The notes below the pieces were generated by a model. That model was not told where the DNA came from and did no database searches. It was given only the letters and a program-made list of their open reading frames with translations. A stretch of 64,000 bases of DNA from Massilia sp. Root418. GTDB taxonomy: Bacteria; Pseudomonadota; Gammaproteobacteria; Burkholderiales; Burkholderiaceae_D. Positions 1 through 8,389 of this stretch are shown here, piece after piece. The stretch's first letter is position 1. Every line of letters begins with the position of its first letter. The translations under genes were made by a program, and so were the position numbers. The stretch is from assembly GCF_001425265.1 (NCBI RefSeq), contig NZ_LMEC01000020.1, positions 892,707 to 956,706 on the forward strand. Reading direction: 5' to 3'.

Positions 1-240
1 CTTCAGGGCCACGCCGAGGTTCTGCTGCAGCCGCAGGCCGATGCGCTGCAGCTCTTCATAGCTCTCTGCCGCCTCGATGCGCTGGATCAGGCGTTTCTCT
101 TCTTCCTTGGTCAGCCGCAGGATGGCCAGCCCGGCCATGTCCACCTGCGGGCCGTCCAGCAGCAGCTCGCGCTTGCAGTCGCAGGCGCCAGGCGGGCATT
201 CTTTGCGGATCGGAAAATCGATTTGCAGCATGGGTTCCAT
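1..240 (-). CDS. Conserved hypothetical protein, N-terminal 80 residues only
   Basis: The gene runs off the left edge of the window. The 80 visible codons begin MEPMLQIDF; a second Met four codons in is an equally possible start. A Cys-rich stretch near residue 16-24 (CPPGACDC) is followed by a helical, charged segment rich in Glu, Arg and Leu. The three cysteines could bind a metal or form disulfides, but I see no known domain. Codon use and composition match the neighbours, and the other frames give low-complexity Arg/Ala/Gly strings, so this frame is preferred. Function unknown. Confidence 0.6.
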   Translation of the reverse strand, partial: MEPMLQIDFPIRKECPPGACDCKRELLLDGPQVDMAGLAILRLTKEEEKRLIQRIEAAESYEELQRIGLRLQQNLGVALK

Positions 241-305
241 CGCGGCCGGGCGGGCGCACCGGGTGGCGCCCGCTTAAATTCTACCGCGATTCCCGCGCCG
301 CCATG

Positions 306-1259
306 CTATTTCGCCAGCACCTGGCGTATCGTCGCTGCCAGCTCTTCGGCCATGAACTTGGCCACGTAGGCGTCGGCGCCCACGGTCTTCACGTGCTCTT
401 CGTTGGTGGTACCCGACAGCGAGGAATGGATCACCACCGGCAGCGCCGCGTAGCGGCTGGTCTGCTTGATGTTGCGGGTCAGCGTGAAGCCGTCCATTTC
501 CGGCATTTCCAGGTCGGTCAGCACCAGGGCGATCTTGTCGTGCACGGTCTTGCCTTCGGCTTCGGCGGCGGCGGCGATCTGGCCCAGCTTGTCCCACGCT
601 TCCTTGCCGGACTTGGTCATGATGAAGGGAGCGCCCATCGCTTCCAGGCCCTTTTCGATCAGCGAACGCGCCACCACCGAGTCGTCGGCGGCCAGGATCA
701 TGGTGCCGGGACGCAGCTTCAGGCTGGGGCCGATGGTTTCCGGGTCGATGTCGGGACGGTCGGTGGGGTTCATGCTGCGCAGGATGGTTTCCACGTCCAG
801 CACCTGCGCCAGGCGGGGGCCGTTGTCGCCGTCCAGGCGCGCGATGCTGGTGACCATGCCGCCGACGGCGGTCGACTCGGCCGACAGCACCTGGCGCCAG
901 TCGAGGCGGACGATGTCTTCCACCGACTCCACCGCGAAGGCCTGCGTGGTGCGGGCGAATTCGGTAACCAGCATGATGTTCAAGCCGGTCTTGGGCTTGC
1001 AGCCGCAAATGGCCGGCAGGTCGAGCACCTGGATGATCTGGCCGCGCAGGTTGACCACGCCCAGCATGTGCGGCTGCGAGCCGGCCACCGCCGTGATGGC
1101 CGGCATGGCCACGATCTCGCGGATCTTGAACACATTGATGCCGAACAGTTCATTGCGCTCGCCGGTGGCGTCGCCGCCCAGGCGGAACAGCAGCAGTTCG
1201 AACTTGTTGGTGCCGGTCAGGTTGCTGCGCTCGTCGACTTCCTGTTGTACGGAATGCAT
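306..1259 (-). CDS. cheV: Chemotaxis protein CheV (CheW domain fused to a receiver)
   Basis: 317 residues. The first ~165 residues are a CheW-like coupling domain (FGINVFKIREI, then MLGVVNLRGQIIQVLDL), followed by a response-regulator receiver domain from about residue 180 with the acidic pair AADDS and the phospho-acceptor Asp in VLTDLEMPEMDG. CheV proteins couple chemoreceptors to CheA and are tuned by phosphorylation of their own receiver, giving an adaptation route parallel to CheR/CheB. It stands 37 kb from the main che cluster in this window and is read as a single gene. The length matches the family. The family call is firm; which receptors it serves is not visible. Confidence 0.95.
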   Translation of the reverse strand: MHSVQQEVDERSNLTGTNKFELLLFRLGGDATGERNELFGINVFKIREIVAMPAITAVAGSQPHMLGVVNLRGQIIQVLDLPAICGCKPKTGLNIMLVTEFARTTQAFAVESVEDIVRLDWRQVLSAESTAVGGMVTSIARLDGDNGPRLAQVLDVETILRSMNPTDRPDIDPETIGPSLKLRPGTMILAADDSVVARSLIEKGLEAMGAPFIMTKSGKEAWDKLGQIAAAAEAEGKTVHDKIALVLTDLEMPEMDGFTLTRNIKQTSRYAALPVVIHSSLSGTTNEEHVKTVGADAYVAKFMAEELAATIRQVLAK

Positions 1260-1328
1260 GTGGGGGCCCTCGCCTCGTCGTTGATGGTACGACTGTAACC
1301 GCGCCCGCCCCGGCCTGTAACCTGTCCT

Positions 1329-2288
1329 TTAGGCCAATAGGGCGCAGAAGCGCTCCATGTCCACGTTGCCGCCGCTGATGATGACGCCCACGCGCTTGCC
1401 CTGGAGCTGCGCCCGCATGGCGCGCGCCGCGGCGAAACCGAGGCAGCCGGTGGGCTCCACCACGATTTTCATGCGTGTGGCGAAAAAGCGCATTTCGTCC
1501 ACCAGTTGCGCGTCGCTGACGGTGAGCACGTCGTCCACGTCGCGGCGGATGATATCAAAGGTGTAGTTACCCAGGTGCTGGGTCTGGGCACCGTCGGCGA
1601 TGGTCTTGGGCGTGTCGATGTGAACGATGGCGCCGCTGCGGAACGATTGCTGGCCGTCGTTGCCCGCCTCCGGTTCCACGCCATAGATTGCGCAGCCGGG
1701 CGAGAGCGCGCGCGCCGCCAGCGCGGAGCCGGACAGCAGGCCGCCGCCGCCCAGGCAGACGAACAGCGCGTCCAGCGGGCCGGTCTCGTCGAACAGCTCT
1801 TTTGCCGCCGTGCCCTGGCCGGCGATCACGTCCGGATGGTCGTAGGGCGGTATCAGGGTCAGGCCGCCCTCTTCGGCCAGCTTGCGGCCGATGGCTTCGC
1901 GGTCTTCGGTGTAGCGGTCGTACGTCACCACCTTGCCGCCGTAGCCACGGGTGGCGGCGACCTTGGCGGCCGGCGCGTCCTGCGGCATGACGATGGTGGC
2001 GGGGATGCCGAGCAGGCGCGCGGACAGCGCGATGGCCTGCGCGTGGTTGCCGGACGAGTAAGCCACCACGCCTGCCTTGCGCTGCGCCGCGTCGAAGCGC
2101 GACAGCGCGTTGAAGGCGCCGCGGAACTTGAAGGCGCCCATGCGCTGCAGGTTCTCGGCCTTGAAGAATACCTGGGCTCCCAGTTCCTCGTCCGCCGTGC
2201 GCGAGCGCAGCACAGGCGTGCGGTGGGCGTGGCCCTCGATGCGCCGGGCGGCTGCTGCGACGTCTTCGTATGTTGGCAAAACTTGCAT
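1329..2288 (-). CDS. PLP-dependent ammonia-lyase, threo-3-hydroxyaspartate/threonine dehydratase-like
   Basis: 319 residues of the serine racemase/threonine dehydratase fold (type II PLP). The PLP lysine sits in GAFKFRGAFNAL, the SSGNHAQ loop holds the substrate carboxylate, and the Gly-rich LGGGGLLSG binds the PLP phosphate. It lacks the C-terminal ACT domain of biosynthetic IlvA, which points to a catabolic enzyme. Overall it resembles threo-3-hydroxyaspartate ammonia-lyases (product iminosuccinate, then oxaloacetate) more than IlvA; this is by memory of the family. The start at MQVLPTYEDV is chosen because GGAAAGG lies just upstream and a longer start would run into the next gene. It lies 23 bp after the OCD-like gene, so the two probably form one operon. 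Confidence 0.8.
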   Translation of the reverse strand: MQVLPTYEDVAAAARRIEGHAHRTPVLRSRTADEELGAQVFFKAENLQRMGAFKFRGAFNALSRFDAAQRKAGVVAYSSGNHAQAIALSARLLGIPATIVMPQDAPAAKVAATRGYGGKVVTYDRYTEDREAIGRKLAEEGGLTLIPPYDHPDVIAGQGTAAKELFDETGPLDALFVCLGGGGLLSGSALAARALSPGCAIYGVEPEAGNDGQQSFRSGAIVHIDTPKTIADGAQTQHLGNYTFDIIRRDVDDVLTVSDAQLVDEMRFFATRMKIVVEPTGCLGFAAARAMRAQLQGKRVGVIISGGNVDMERFCALLA

Positions 2289-2311
2289 GATTTCCTTTCC
2301 AGAGTTGATGC

Positions 2312-3280
2312 TTACCAGGGCCACGCCACGCTGGTGCCGACCCCGCGCGCCAGGGCGCGTTCATAGATCATGCGCGCCACGGTGAGGTCCTGCAGGGCGA
2401 TGCCCGTCATGTCGAAAATGGTGATGTCTTCCGGCTTGCGGTGGGCCTGCATCTGGCCCGAGAGCAGCTCGCCGAGCTGGTGGCACGGCAGCTCGGGGGC
2501 CCATTGCATTTCGCCGATCTGGCGCGCCTGGATATGGTCGTCCACGAACAGGCGCGATTTCTGCAGCAGGCCTTCGGGCAGTTCGCGCTTGCCCAGCGTG
2601 TCGGCCCCGACGCAGTTGAAGTGCGTGCCGGGCCGCACCGCATCCAGGTTGAACAGCGGGCCGCGGCCGGTGGTGGCGGTGATGACGATGTCGGCCAGCG
2701 CCACCGAGGCGTTGCGGTCGGCCGCCGGCGCCACCGCGCAGCGCTCGGAGAACTGGCGCTCGAAAGCCAGGTCGGCCTCGCCGCTGGAGCTGACATAGTC
2801 CACCTGGTGCAGCGAGGGGATCAGCTCCAGCGCGTAGCGCAGCTGGACGCGGGCCTGCACGCCGGTGCCGAACACGCAGACACGGTGGCTGTCGGCGCGC
2901 GCAAGCTGCAGCAGACCAAGGCCGCCGGCCGCGCCGGTGCGCATGGTGGTGACGCCATTGCCGTCGATGATGCACTGCGGCCGCCCGGTGGCCGGGTCCA
3001 CCAGCACGATGGTGGCCTGGTGCGGCTCGCCGCCCTTCTCGCGGTTGCCCGGCCAGAAGCCGGCCGACTTGAAGCCGAGCAGATTCTGCTCCACCACGTT
3101 GCCGGACTTGATGCCCCACACGCCTTCCGGCAGGCGCTCGCGCACCAGCGGGAACACGCGGCCTTCGCCCTGCTGGTGCAGCACGAAGGATTCGCGGGTG
3201 GCGTCCAGCACGTCGCGGAAATTCATCAGGGACTCGCCCTGGACACTATCGATCAGCAGCAGTCTCGCGTTATTTGGCAT
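2312..3280 (-). CDS. Ornithine cyclodeaminase/mu-crystallin family protein, possible imine reductase
   Basis: 322 residues. A Rossmann NAD(P) site is visible at VCVFGTGVQARVQ in the middle, preceded by the family signature around IIDGNGVTTMRTGAAGG. The stretch GFKSAGFWPGN resembles the substrate pocket of BhcD-type iminosuccinate reductases. Relatives include DauB (imine to L-arginine) and BhcD (iminosuccinate to L-aspartate), both imine reductases, as well as true ornithine cyclodeaminases. Placed directly before a hydroxyaspartate ammonia-lyase-like gene, an iminosuccinate or related imine substrate is a reasonable inference, not proof. The start at MPNNARLLL overlaps the preceding regulator gene by 11 bp; longer starts lie deep inside it. 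Confidence 0.75.
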   Translation of the reverse strand: MPNNARLLLIDSVQGESLMNFRDVLDATRESFVLHQQGEGRVFPLVRERLPEGVWGIKSGNVVEQNLLGFKSAGFWPGNREKGGEPHQATIVLVDPATGRPQCIIDGNGVTTMRTGAAGGLGLLQLARADSHRVCVFGTGVQARVQLRYALELIPSLHQVDYVSSSGEADLAFERQFSERCAVAPAADRNASVALADIVITATTGRGPLFNLDAVRPGTHFNCVGADTLGKRELPEGLLQKSRLFVDDHIQARQIGEMQWAPELPCHQLGELLSGQMQAHRKPEDITIFDMTGIALQDLTVARMIYERALARGVGTSVAWPW

Positions 3281-3929
3281 AGCTGTACACAGTCGCTCTT
3301 GAAATGCCCAGGTGCTGGGCGATGATTTCCATGGCGCGCCGCACGTCCAGGCAGCCCGCCTCCCGTAATTCAACGATCAGTGCGCGGCGCTCCTCGGCCT
3401 TGAGCGCGCGCGGCGTACTGGAAAGGCGTGCCGCGTAGTCGTCGATGCGGCGCCGGATGCCGTCCGCGCCCACCGGGTCCAGCGATTCCTGCGGGGCCGT
3501 GCCATTGCCCGCGTCGATGCGGCTGAACTGCGCGAACACCGACTGCAGGCCGTGGAACATGGTCAGGTCGACATTGATGCACAGCGCGGCGATGTACTGT
3601 CCGCTGGAGTCCTTGATGCCGATGGAAGTGCTCTTGGCCTGGCGCCCGTCGGCAAAGCTGTTGGCGTAGTTTGCCACGACGGGTGGATAGGCGGCGTCCG
3701 CGATGCGGGCCAGCCCCAGTTCGGTGGCCGGGTCGCCGATGCCGCGGCTGGACAGGTTGTTGTGGATGGCGGCGATGGCGTGCCCGGGGTCCAGCAGGTC
3801 GTGCACCACCACTTCGCAGAACGGCGCCAGGGTCTGGCCCAGGCCGTCGGCCACGTGCTTGAGCTGTTCGAGCAGCAGCAGCTGTTCGGCAGTGCGCGCG
3901 GCCGCGCGGGATGTCTTCTGTTTTCGCAT
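3270..3929 (-). CDS. DauR/YheO-like PAS-HTH transcriptional regulator
   Basis: 219 residues. The N-terminal ~130 residues form a PAS-like YheO domain (KHVADGLGQTLAPFCEVVVHDL, then SIGIKDSSGQYIAALCINVD), and the C-terminal ~55 residues form a helix-turn-helix ending IAQHLGISRATVYSYAK. DauR, of this family, controls the dauBAR D-arginine genes in Pseudomonas aeruginosa, and here too an OCD-family gene follows directly. It probably controls the two downstream genes and itself. The start is placed at MRKQKTS because a longer frame enters the amidase gene. An inverted repeat lies 8 bp upstream of this start. Confidence 0.85.
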   Translation of the reverse strand: MRKQKTSRAAARTAEQLLLLEQLKHVADGLGQTLAPFCEVVVHDLLDPGHAIAAIHNNLSSRGIGDPATELGLARIADAAYPPVVANYANSFADGRQAKSTSIGIKDSSGQYIAALCINVDLTMFHGLQSVFAQFSRIDAGNGTAPQESLDPVGADGIRRRIDDYAARLSSTPRALKAEERRALIVELREAGCLDVRRAMEIIAQHLGISRATVYSYAK

Positions 3930-3936
3930 CTGGACA

Positions 3937-3958
3937 GAATATCCAGCTTTGGATATTC
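3937..3958. promoter_or_regulatory. Inverted repeat GAATATCC-N6-GGATATTC, candidate operator
   Basis: A perfect 8-bp inverted repeat with a 6-bp spacer sits in the 38-bp gap between the amidase stop and the regulator start, 8 bp upstream of the regulator ATG. Its symmetry and position suit binding by a dimeric regulator, most simply autoregulation by the DauR/YheO-like protein. No clear promoter was identified beside it. Confidence 0.5.
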
Positions 3959-3967
3959 CGTCAAATA

Positions 3968-5557
3968 CTATTCCACCTGGGGCGACACGCTGGCCGGGAA
4001 CTGCGGCGCACGGCGGTGCCGGGTGGCTTGCTCGAACGCGTAGGCCATGCCGATCAGCTTCGCCTCTGTATAGCTGCCGCCGACAAAGGACAGCCCCACC
4101 GGCAGCCCGTGCACAAAGCCGGCCGGCACGGTCACGTGCGGGTAGCCCGCGACGGCCGCGGGCGAGGAGAAGCTGGCGTTGTAATGGTCGCCGTTGATGA
4201 AGTCCGTCAGCCACGCCGGGCCGTCGGTGGGCGCCACCAGCGCGTCCAGGCGGTGCTCGCGCATCACCTGGTCGATGCCCTCGGCGCGCGCGTAGCGGTG
4301 GTTGTTGGCCAGCGCATCCAGGTAGGCCTGCTCGTCCAGGCCACCCTTGCCGGCCGCACGTTCCAGGTATTCCTGGCCGAAGTACGGCATTTCCTTGTCC
4401 GCGTGCTGGCGGTTGAACGCCACCAGCTCCGCCATGTTGCGCACCGGGGCATTGGGCGCGTAGTCCTTCAGATAAGCCGCCAGGCCGGCCTTGAATTCGT
4501 ACAGCAGCACCTCGGTCTCGCTGCTGTCGTATTTGTTCACGTTGGGCACCTCCACGTCCACCAGTTGCGCGCCCTGCGCCTGCAGCACTTGCAGGGCCTT
4601 CGCGATTTCCGCGTCCACGTCCGGGTTCTTGCCGAAGAAGTTGCGCGCCACGCCGAGGCGCTTGCCTTGCAAGCTGCCCCGGTCCAGCGCGGCGGCGTAG
4701 CCGGCCGCCTTGCCGGCGCTACCGGCGGTGGCGCCATCGGCCGGGTCCACGCCGGCCATGGCGGCCAGCATCAGCGCCGCGTCGGCCACGCTGCGCGCCA
4801 TGGGGCCGGCCGTGTCCTGCGAATGGGCGATGGGGATGATGCCGCTGCGGCTGACCAGGCCCAGGGTGGGCTTGATGCCCACCAGGCCGCAGATCGACGC
4901 GGGCGAGACGATGGAGCCGTCGGTCTCGGTCCCCACCGCCAGCGTGGCCAGGCCGGCCGCAATGGCGGCGCCTGAACCGGAGCTGGAGCCGCTGCAGTTG
5001 CGGTCCAGCGAATACGGGTTGCGCGTGAGCCCGCCGCGCGCGCTCCAGCCGCTCACCGAATGGGTGGAGCGCATATTGGCCCACTCGCTCAGGTTGGTCT
5101 TGCCGATGATGACGGCGCCGGCCGCGCGCAGCTGCGCCGCGACGTGCGCGTCGCGCGCGGCGCGCACCCCGGCCAGGGCCAGGGAGCCGGCGGTGGTGCT
5201 CATGCGGTCGGCCGTGGCGATATTATCCTTCAGGAGCACGGGGATGCCGTGCAGCGGGCCGCGCACGCGGCGCAGCAGGCGTTCGCGGTCCATCTCGCGC
5301 GCGATCTTGAGCGCCTCGGGGTTGATCTCGATGATGGCGTTGATGCGGGGGCCGGCCTTGTCGATGTTGCGGATGCGGGCCAGGTATTGGGAGGTGAGCG
5401 AGTGCGAGGTGAGCTTGTTGGCTGCCATCAGCTCCTGCTGCAGCTGGACCCCGCCGTCGAGAATGCCGCCGGCGGCCGGCTTGGCCGCCGCCTCGGCAGT
5501 CACCGCGCCGGCCGCACCTGCGGCCAGCCCCATCCGAACAAATCCCCTGCGATCCAT
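3968..5557 (-). CDS. Amidase-signature family hydrolase with Tat signal peptide
   Basis: 529 residues. The N-terminus MDRRGFVRMGLAAG with an Ala-rich stretch looks like a twin-arginine signal, so the enzyme is probably exported folded to the periplasm. The amidase-signature triad is visible: Lys in GIPVLLKDNIA, the Ser-rich loop NCSGSSSGSGAAIAAGLA, and the serine loop GTETDGSIVSPAS. The family hydrolyses amides; the substrate is unknown. GGAG precedes the ATG by 6 bp. A possible promoter, TTGCGT-N16-TATAAC (5575-5602), is just upstream but would leave only about a 10-nt leader. It is followed by the DauR-like regulator, possibly as one unit supplying a released amino acid. Confidence 0.88.
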   Translation of the reverse strand: MDRRGFVRMGLAAGAAGAVTAEAAAKPAAGGILDGGVQLQQELMAANKLTSHSLTSQYLARIRNIDKAGPRINAIIEINPEALKIAREMDRERLLRRVRGPLHGIPVLLKDNIATADRMSTTAGSLALAGVRAARDAHVAAQLRAAGAVIIGKTNLSEWANMRSTHSVSGWSARGGLTRNPYSLDRNCSGSSSGSGAAIAAGLATLAVGTETDGSIVSPASICGLVGIKPTLGLVSRSGIIPIAHSQDTAGPMARSVADAALMLAAMAGVDPADGATAGSAGKAAGYAAALDRGSLQGKRLGVARNFFGKNPDVDAEIAKALQVLQAQGAQLVDVEVPNVNKYDSSETEVLLYEFKAGLAAYLKDYAPNAPVRNMAELVAFNRQHADKEMPYFGQEYLERAAGKGGLDEQAYLDALANNHRYARAEGIDQVMREHRLDALVAPTDGPAWLTDFINGDHYNASFSSPAAVAGYPHVTVPAGFVHGLPVGLSFVGGSYTEAKLIGMAYAFEQATRHRRAPQFPASVSPQVE

Positions 5558-5784
5558 GCCCAGCTCCGTGAGTGGTTATACCGAAAGTATCAATGCACGC
5601 AAACCACTAGCATACCAGTCGAAATATTTCCGAGCTACTAATTTGATTATCTATTTGAAACTCACAAACATCTCGTCGGAAACCCAGAAGTATCCCTGCG
5701 GAACCGTGTGACGCTTAATGCATGAGCTGAGGCACAATCTGTCAGCCATATCCCTACAACCGCTGTCTATCATCTCTTACAATC
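5558..5784. other. Divergent intergenic region, amidase / RTX protein
   Basis: 227 bp, clearly more AT-rich than the flanking genes. It should hold promoters for both divergent genes. On the minus strand TTGCGT-N16-TATAAC at 5575-5602 is the best candidate. I see no convincing promoter or ribosome site for the plus-strand gene and no further open frame. Confidence 0.4.
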
Positions 5785-7611
5785 ATGCTGCCAAATACAT
5801 CTAGTACGGTACAAACCGGAGTCACTGCGGCCGATATTGGTGCGCGCATCTCTGCGAACGGACGCTACGTGGCGTTCTCATCCAACCAACAACTGACGCC
5901 CAACGATCCCTTCGCCACCGACGGCGACATTTACATTAAAGACTTACAGAATGGCACGCTAACGCTGGCCTCGATCGGCCCCACCGGCGCACTCGCCTCC
6001 GTCAAGACCGGCGCCACCCTGAGCGGCGACGGCAGCCTGGTGGCGTTCCAGAGCACCCTGGACGGACACGCATCCATTCAGCTGAAGAACCTGCTCACCG
6101 GCGCCCTGGGCAGCGTTTCAACCAATAGCGCAGGCGTGGAAGCCAACGGCCAAAGCTACAACGCGGTCCTGTCGACCAACGGGCAATACGTGGGCTTCAT
6201 CAGCAAAGGCACCAACCTGGTCGCCGGCGACATCAACAACACCGACGATCTGTTCGTGAAGAACCTCGCGACCGGGGTCGTGGTCAATGCGTCCACTACG
6301 GCCACAGGCGAGCAGGCCAACGCCCCCACTGCGGACAGCGCGCTCTCCGGCGACGGCCGGGTGGCCGTGTTCACCACCTACGCCACCAACCTGGCGGCGG
6401 GCGACGACAACTACGCCGACATCTATTCCAAGAATCTCGATACGGGCACCATCACCCGCGTGTCGGCCAATTCTGCCGGCGAAGCCGCCAACGGTAACAG
6501 CGACAACGCCTCGGCCTCCGCCGACGGGCGCTACATCGTGTTCTCCAGCCAGGCCAGCAACCTGGTGGAAGGCGACAACAACGGCCACCGCGACGTGTTC
6601 CGGAAAGACATGCACTCGGGTGCCGTACTGCGCGTTTCCATCAGCGCCGATGCCGTGGAAGGCATGGGCGACTCCAGCAACGCCACCATCAGCGCCGACG
6701 GCCGATTCGTCGTCTTCGAGAGCAGCTCGGATTTCACCCCGGGCGACGGCGACGGCAAGGCCGACATTTTCATCAAGGACGTCAACACCGGTGCGCTGAC
6801 CCGGCTTTCCAGCGGCGGCGATGCCAACCACTTCAACTATGCGGGCACAGCCGCGCTGACGGCCGACGGCCTGGCGGCGGTGTTCGCCAGCTACCAGGGT
6901 GGCAACGTCAACGATCCGCGCACTATCAACCTGGTGAAGGTGGGGGCGGACTTCGGCACGCAGGTGGGCGCAACGCTGAACGGCACGGCAGGCAACGACC
7001 AGGTGCTGGGCGGCCAGGGCTTCGACCGGCTGACCGGCGGCGCTGGCAACGACGTGCTGGACGGCGGCGGCGGCCGTGACCTGGCGATCTACGCCGGCAC
7101 GCGTGCCAACTTCACCGTCAACATCGGCGCCAGCGGTACTGCCGTCATCGACAAGACCGGTGCCGAGGGCACGGATGCCGTCGGCAACGTGGAACGCTTA
7201 CAATTCGCCGACGGCAATATTGCGCTGGATATCAACAGCCATGCAGGCCAGGTCTACCGTCTCTACCAGGCCGCCTTCGACCGCGCGCCGGACCTGCCGG
7301 GCCAGGGCTTCTGGATTTGGTACATGGACAACGGCATGGCCCTGACCACGGTGGCCAACAACTTCTTGACCTCCATCGAAGGTCAGGCGCTGTATGGAAG
7401 CGCGCCCAACAATACCGAACTGCTGACCCGCTTTTACGCCAACGTGCTGCACCGGGCGCCGGATGCGCCGGGCATGGAGTTCTGGACCGGGCTGATGGAG
7501 AACGGCATGAGCGCAGGCCAGGTGCTGGCCGGCTTCAGCGAAAGCCCCGAGAACGTCGCGAATGTGGCAGCAACCATCCAACACGGCATCTGGTACACGC
7601 CGTTCGGCTAA
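5785..7611 (+). CDS. TolB-like beta-propeller protein with RTX repeats and DUF4214 domain
   Basis: 608 residues. Residues 1 to about 385 hold at least six diverged ~60-residue units with the pattern S-x-DGRYVAFSS...DIYxKDLxTG, typical of TolB/PD40 propeller blades. Residues ~395-430 carry RTX-type calcium-binding nonapeptides (GGAGNDVLDGGGG), and residues ~485-600 form a DUF4214 domain with two similar halves (YRLYQAAFDRAPDLPG and RFYANVLHRAPDAPG). There is no N-terminal signal, which with the RTX repeats suggests type I secretion. ATG 5785 has no clear ribosome site, so the start could be slightly different. The role is probably extracellular or surface binding; the ligand is unknown. Confidence 0.85.
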   Translation: MLPNTSSTVQTGVTAADIGARISANGRYVAFSSNQQLTPNDPFATDGDIYIKDLQNGTLTLASIGPTGALASVKTGATLSGDGSLVAFQSTLDGHASIQLKNLLTGALGSVSTNSAGVEANGQSYNAVLSTNGQYVGFISKGTNLVAGDINNTDDLFVKNLATGVVVNASTTATGEQANAPTADSALSGDGRVAVFTTYATNLAAGDDNYADIYSKNLDTGTITRVSANSAGEAANGNSDNASASADGRYIVFSSQASNLVEGDNNGHRDVFRKDMHSGAVLRVSISADAVEGMGDSSNATISADGRFVVFESSSDFTPGDGDGKADIFIKDVNTGALTRLSSGGDANHFNYAGTAALTADGLAAVFASYQGGNVNDPRTINLVKVGADFGTQVGATLNGTAGNDQVLGGQGFDRLTGGAGNDVLDGGGGRDLAIYAGTRANFTVNIGASGTAVIDKTGAEGTDAVGNVERLQFADGNIALDINSHAGQVYRLYQAAFDRAPDLPGQGFWIWYMDNGMALTTVANNFLTSIEGQALYGSAPNNTELLTRFYANVLHRAPDAPGMEFWTGLMENGMSAGQVLAGFSESPENVANVAATIQHGIWYTPFG

Positions 7612-7646
7612 AAAAAAGGCCAGGTTCCGCGGAACCTGGCCTTTTT
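7612..7646. terminator. Bidirectional rho-independent terminator
   Basis: A perfect 24-bp self-complementary sequence (7618-7641, arm GGCCAGGTTCCG) is flanked by an A-run on the left and a T-run on the right. It ends transcription of the RTX gene on the plus strand and of efp on the minus strand. Confidence 0.92.
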
Positions 7647-7663
7647 CTCACAACTGCGCGGTC

Positions 7664-8239
7664 TTAGTTGCGGACGACGCGCTTGTATTCATTGGTACGG
7701 GTGTCGATTTCGATCACGTCGTCCTGCGATACGAACAGCGGCACCATGACGGTGTGGCGCTTGGATTCGATCGCGTTTTCGATCTTGGCTTCTTTCAGGA
7801 CGTTGCCCGACGTGTTGCCCTTCACTGCCGGCTCCGAGTAAGCAACCAGGCGCGCGATGGTGGTTGGCAGTTCAACCGAGATGGCTTTGCCGTCATAGAA
7901 CACGGCTTCGCATTCCATACCGTCTTTCAGGTAGTTCAGCGCGTCGCCCAGGTTCTCTTCTTCGATTTCGTACTGGTTGTACTCTTCGTCCATGAAGACG
8001 TACAGCGGGTCGGCGAAGTACGAGTAGGTCACCGGCTTCTTGTCCAGAACGACGACGTCGAACTTGTCGTCACCGCGGAACACGTTTTCCAGGGGAGCGT
8101 TCGTCAGAAGATTCTTCATCTTCCATTTGTAGGTGAAGCCCGTGCGGCTCGAACCGTTGACATCAGAACGCAGAACGATGAAAGGCTTGGCGTCAACCAT
8201 GATGATGTTGCCAACACGAATTTCTTTTGCGGGTTTCAT
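7664..8239 (-). CDS. efp: Elongation factor P
   Basis: 191 residues with the three beta-barrel domains of EF-P. EF-P binds between the P and E sites of a stalled ribosome and promotes peptide bonds at polyproline stretches. The tip loop reads SSRTG with Arg at position 32, the residue rhamnosylated by EarP in EF-Ps of this subfamily; it is not the Lys modified by EpmA. The neighbouring earP gene agrees with this. It ends at a strong bidirectional terminator. The ribosome site is weak. A 13-bp tandem repeat lies upstream. Confidence 0.97.
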   Translation of the reverse strand: MKPAKEIRVGNIIMVDAKPFIVLRSDVNGSSRTGFTYKWKMKNLLTNAPLENVFRGDDKFDVVVLDKKPVTYSYFADPLYVFMDEEYNQYEIEEENLGDALNYLKDGMECEAVFYDGKAISVELPTTIARLVAYSEPAVKGNTSGNVLKEAKIENAIESKRHTVMVPLFVSQDDVIEIDTRTNEYKRVVRN

Positions 8240-8320
8240 AGCGAGTGTACGTATAAAGTGGGTTGCGTGAAAATCATCTGTCGCCTGCTGGCTTCGAACG
8301 CCGTAAGCTCTAGTTTGATC

Positions 8321-8346
8321 GAGTAAAAATACCGAGTAAAAATACC
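8321..8346. repeat. 13-bp tandem duplication upstream of efp
   Basis: GAGTAAAAATACC occurs twice in a row, and a third degenerate copy (GAGTAACC) follows shortly after. It lies between earP and efp and may belong to the efp promoter region, but no role can be shown from the sequence. Confidence 0.6.
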
Positions 8347-8389
8347 TGATAGAGTAACCGGGCAGTATACCTGATTTTTGTTGCGCCGC

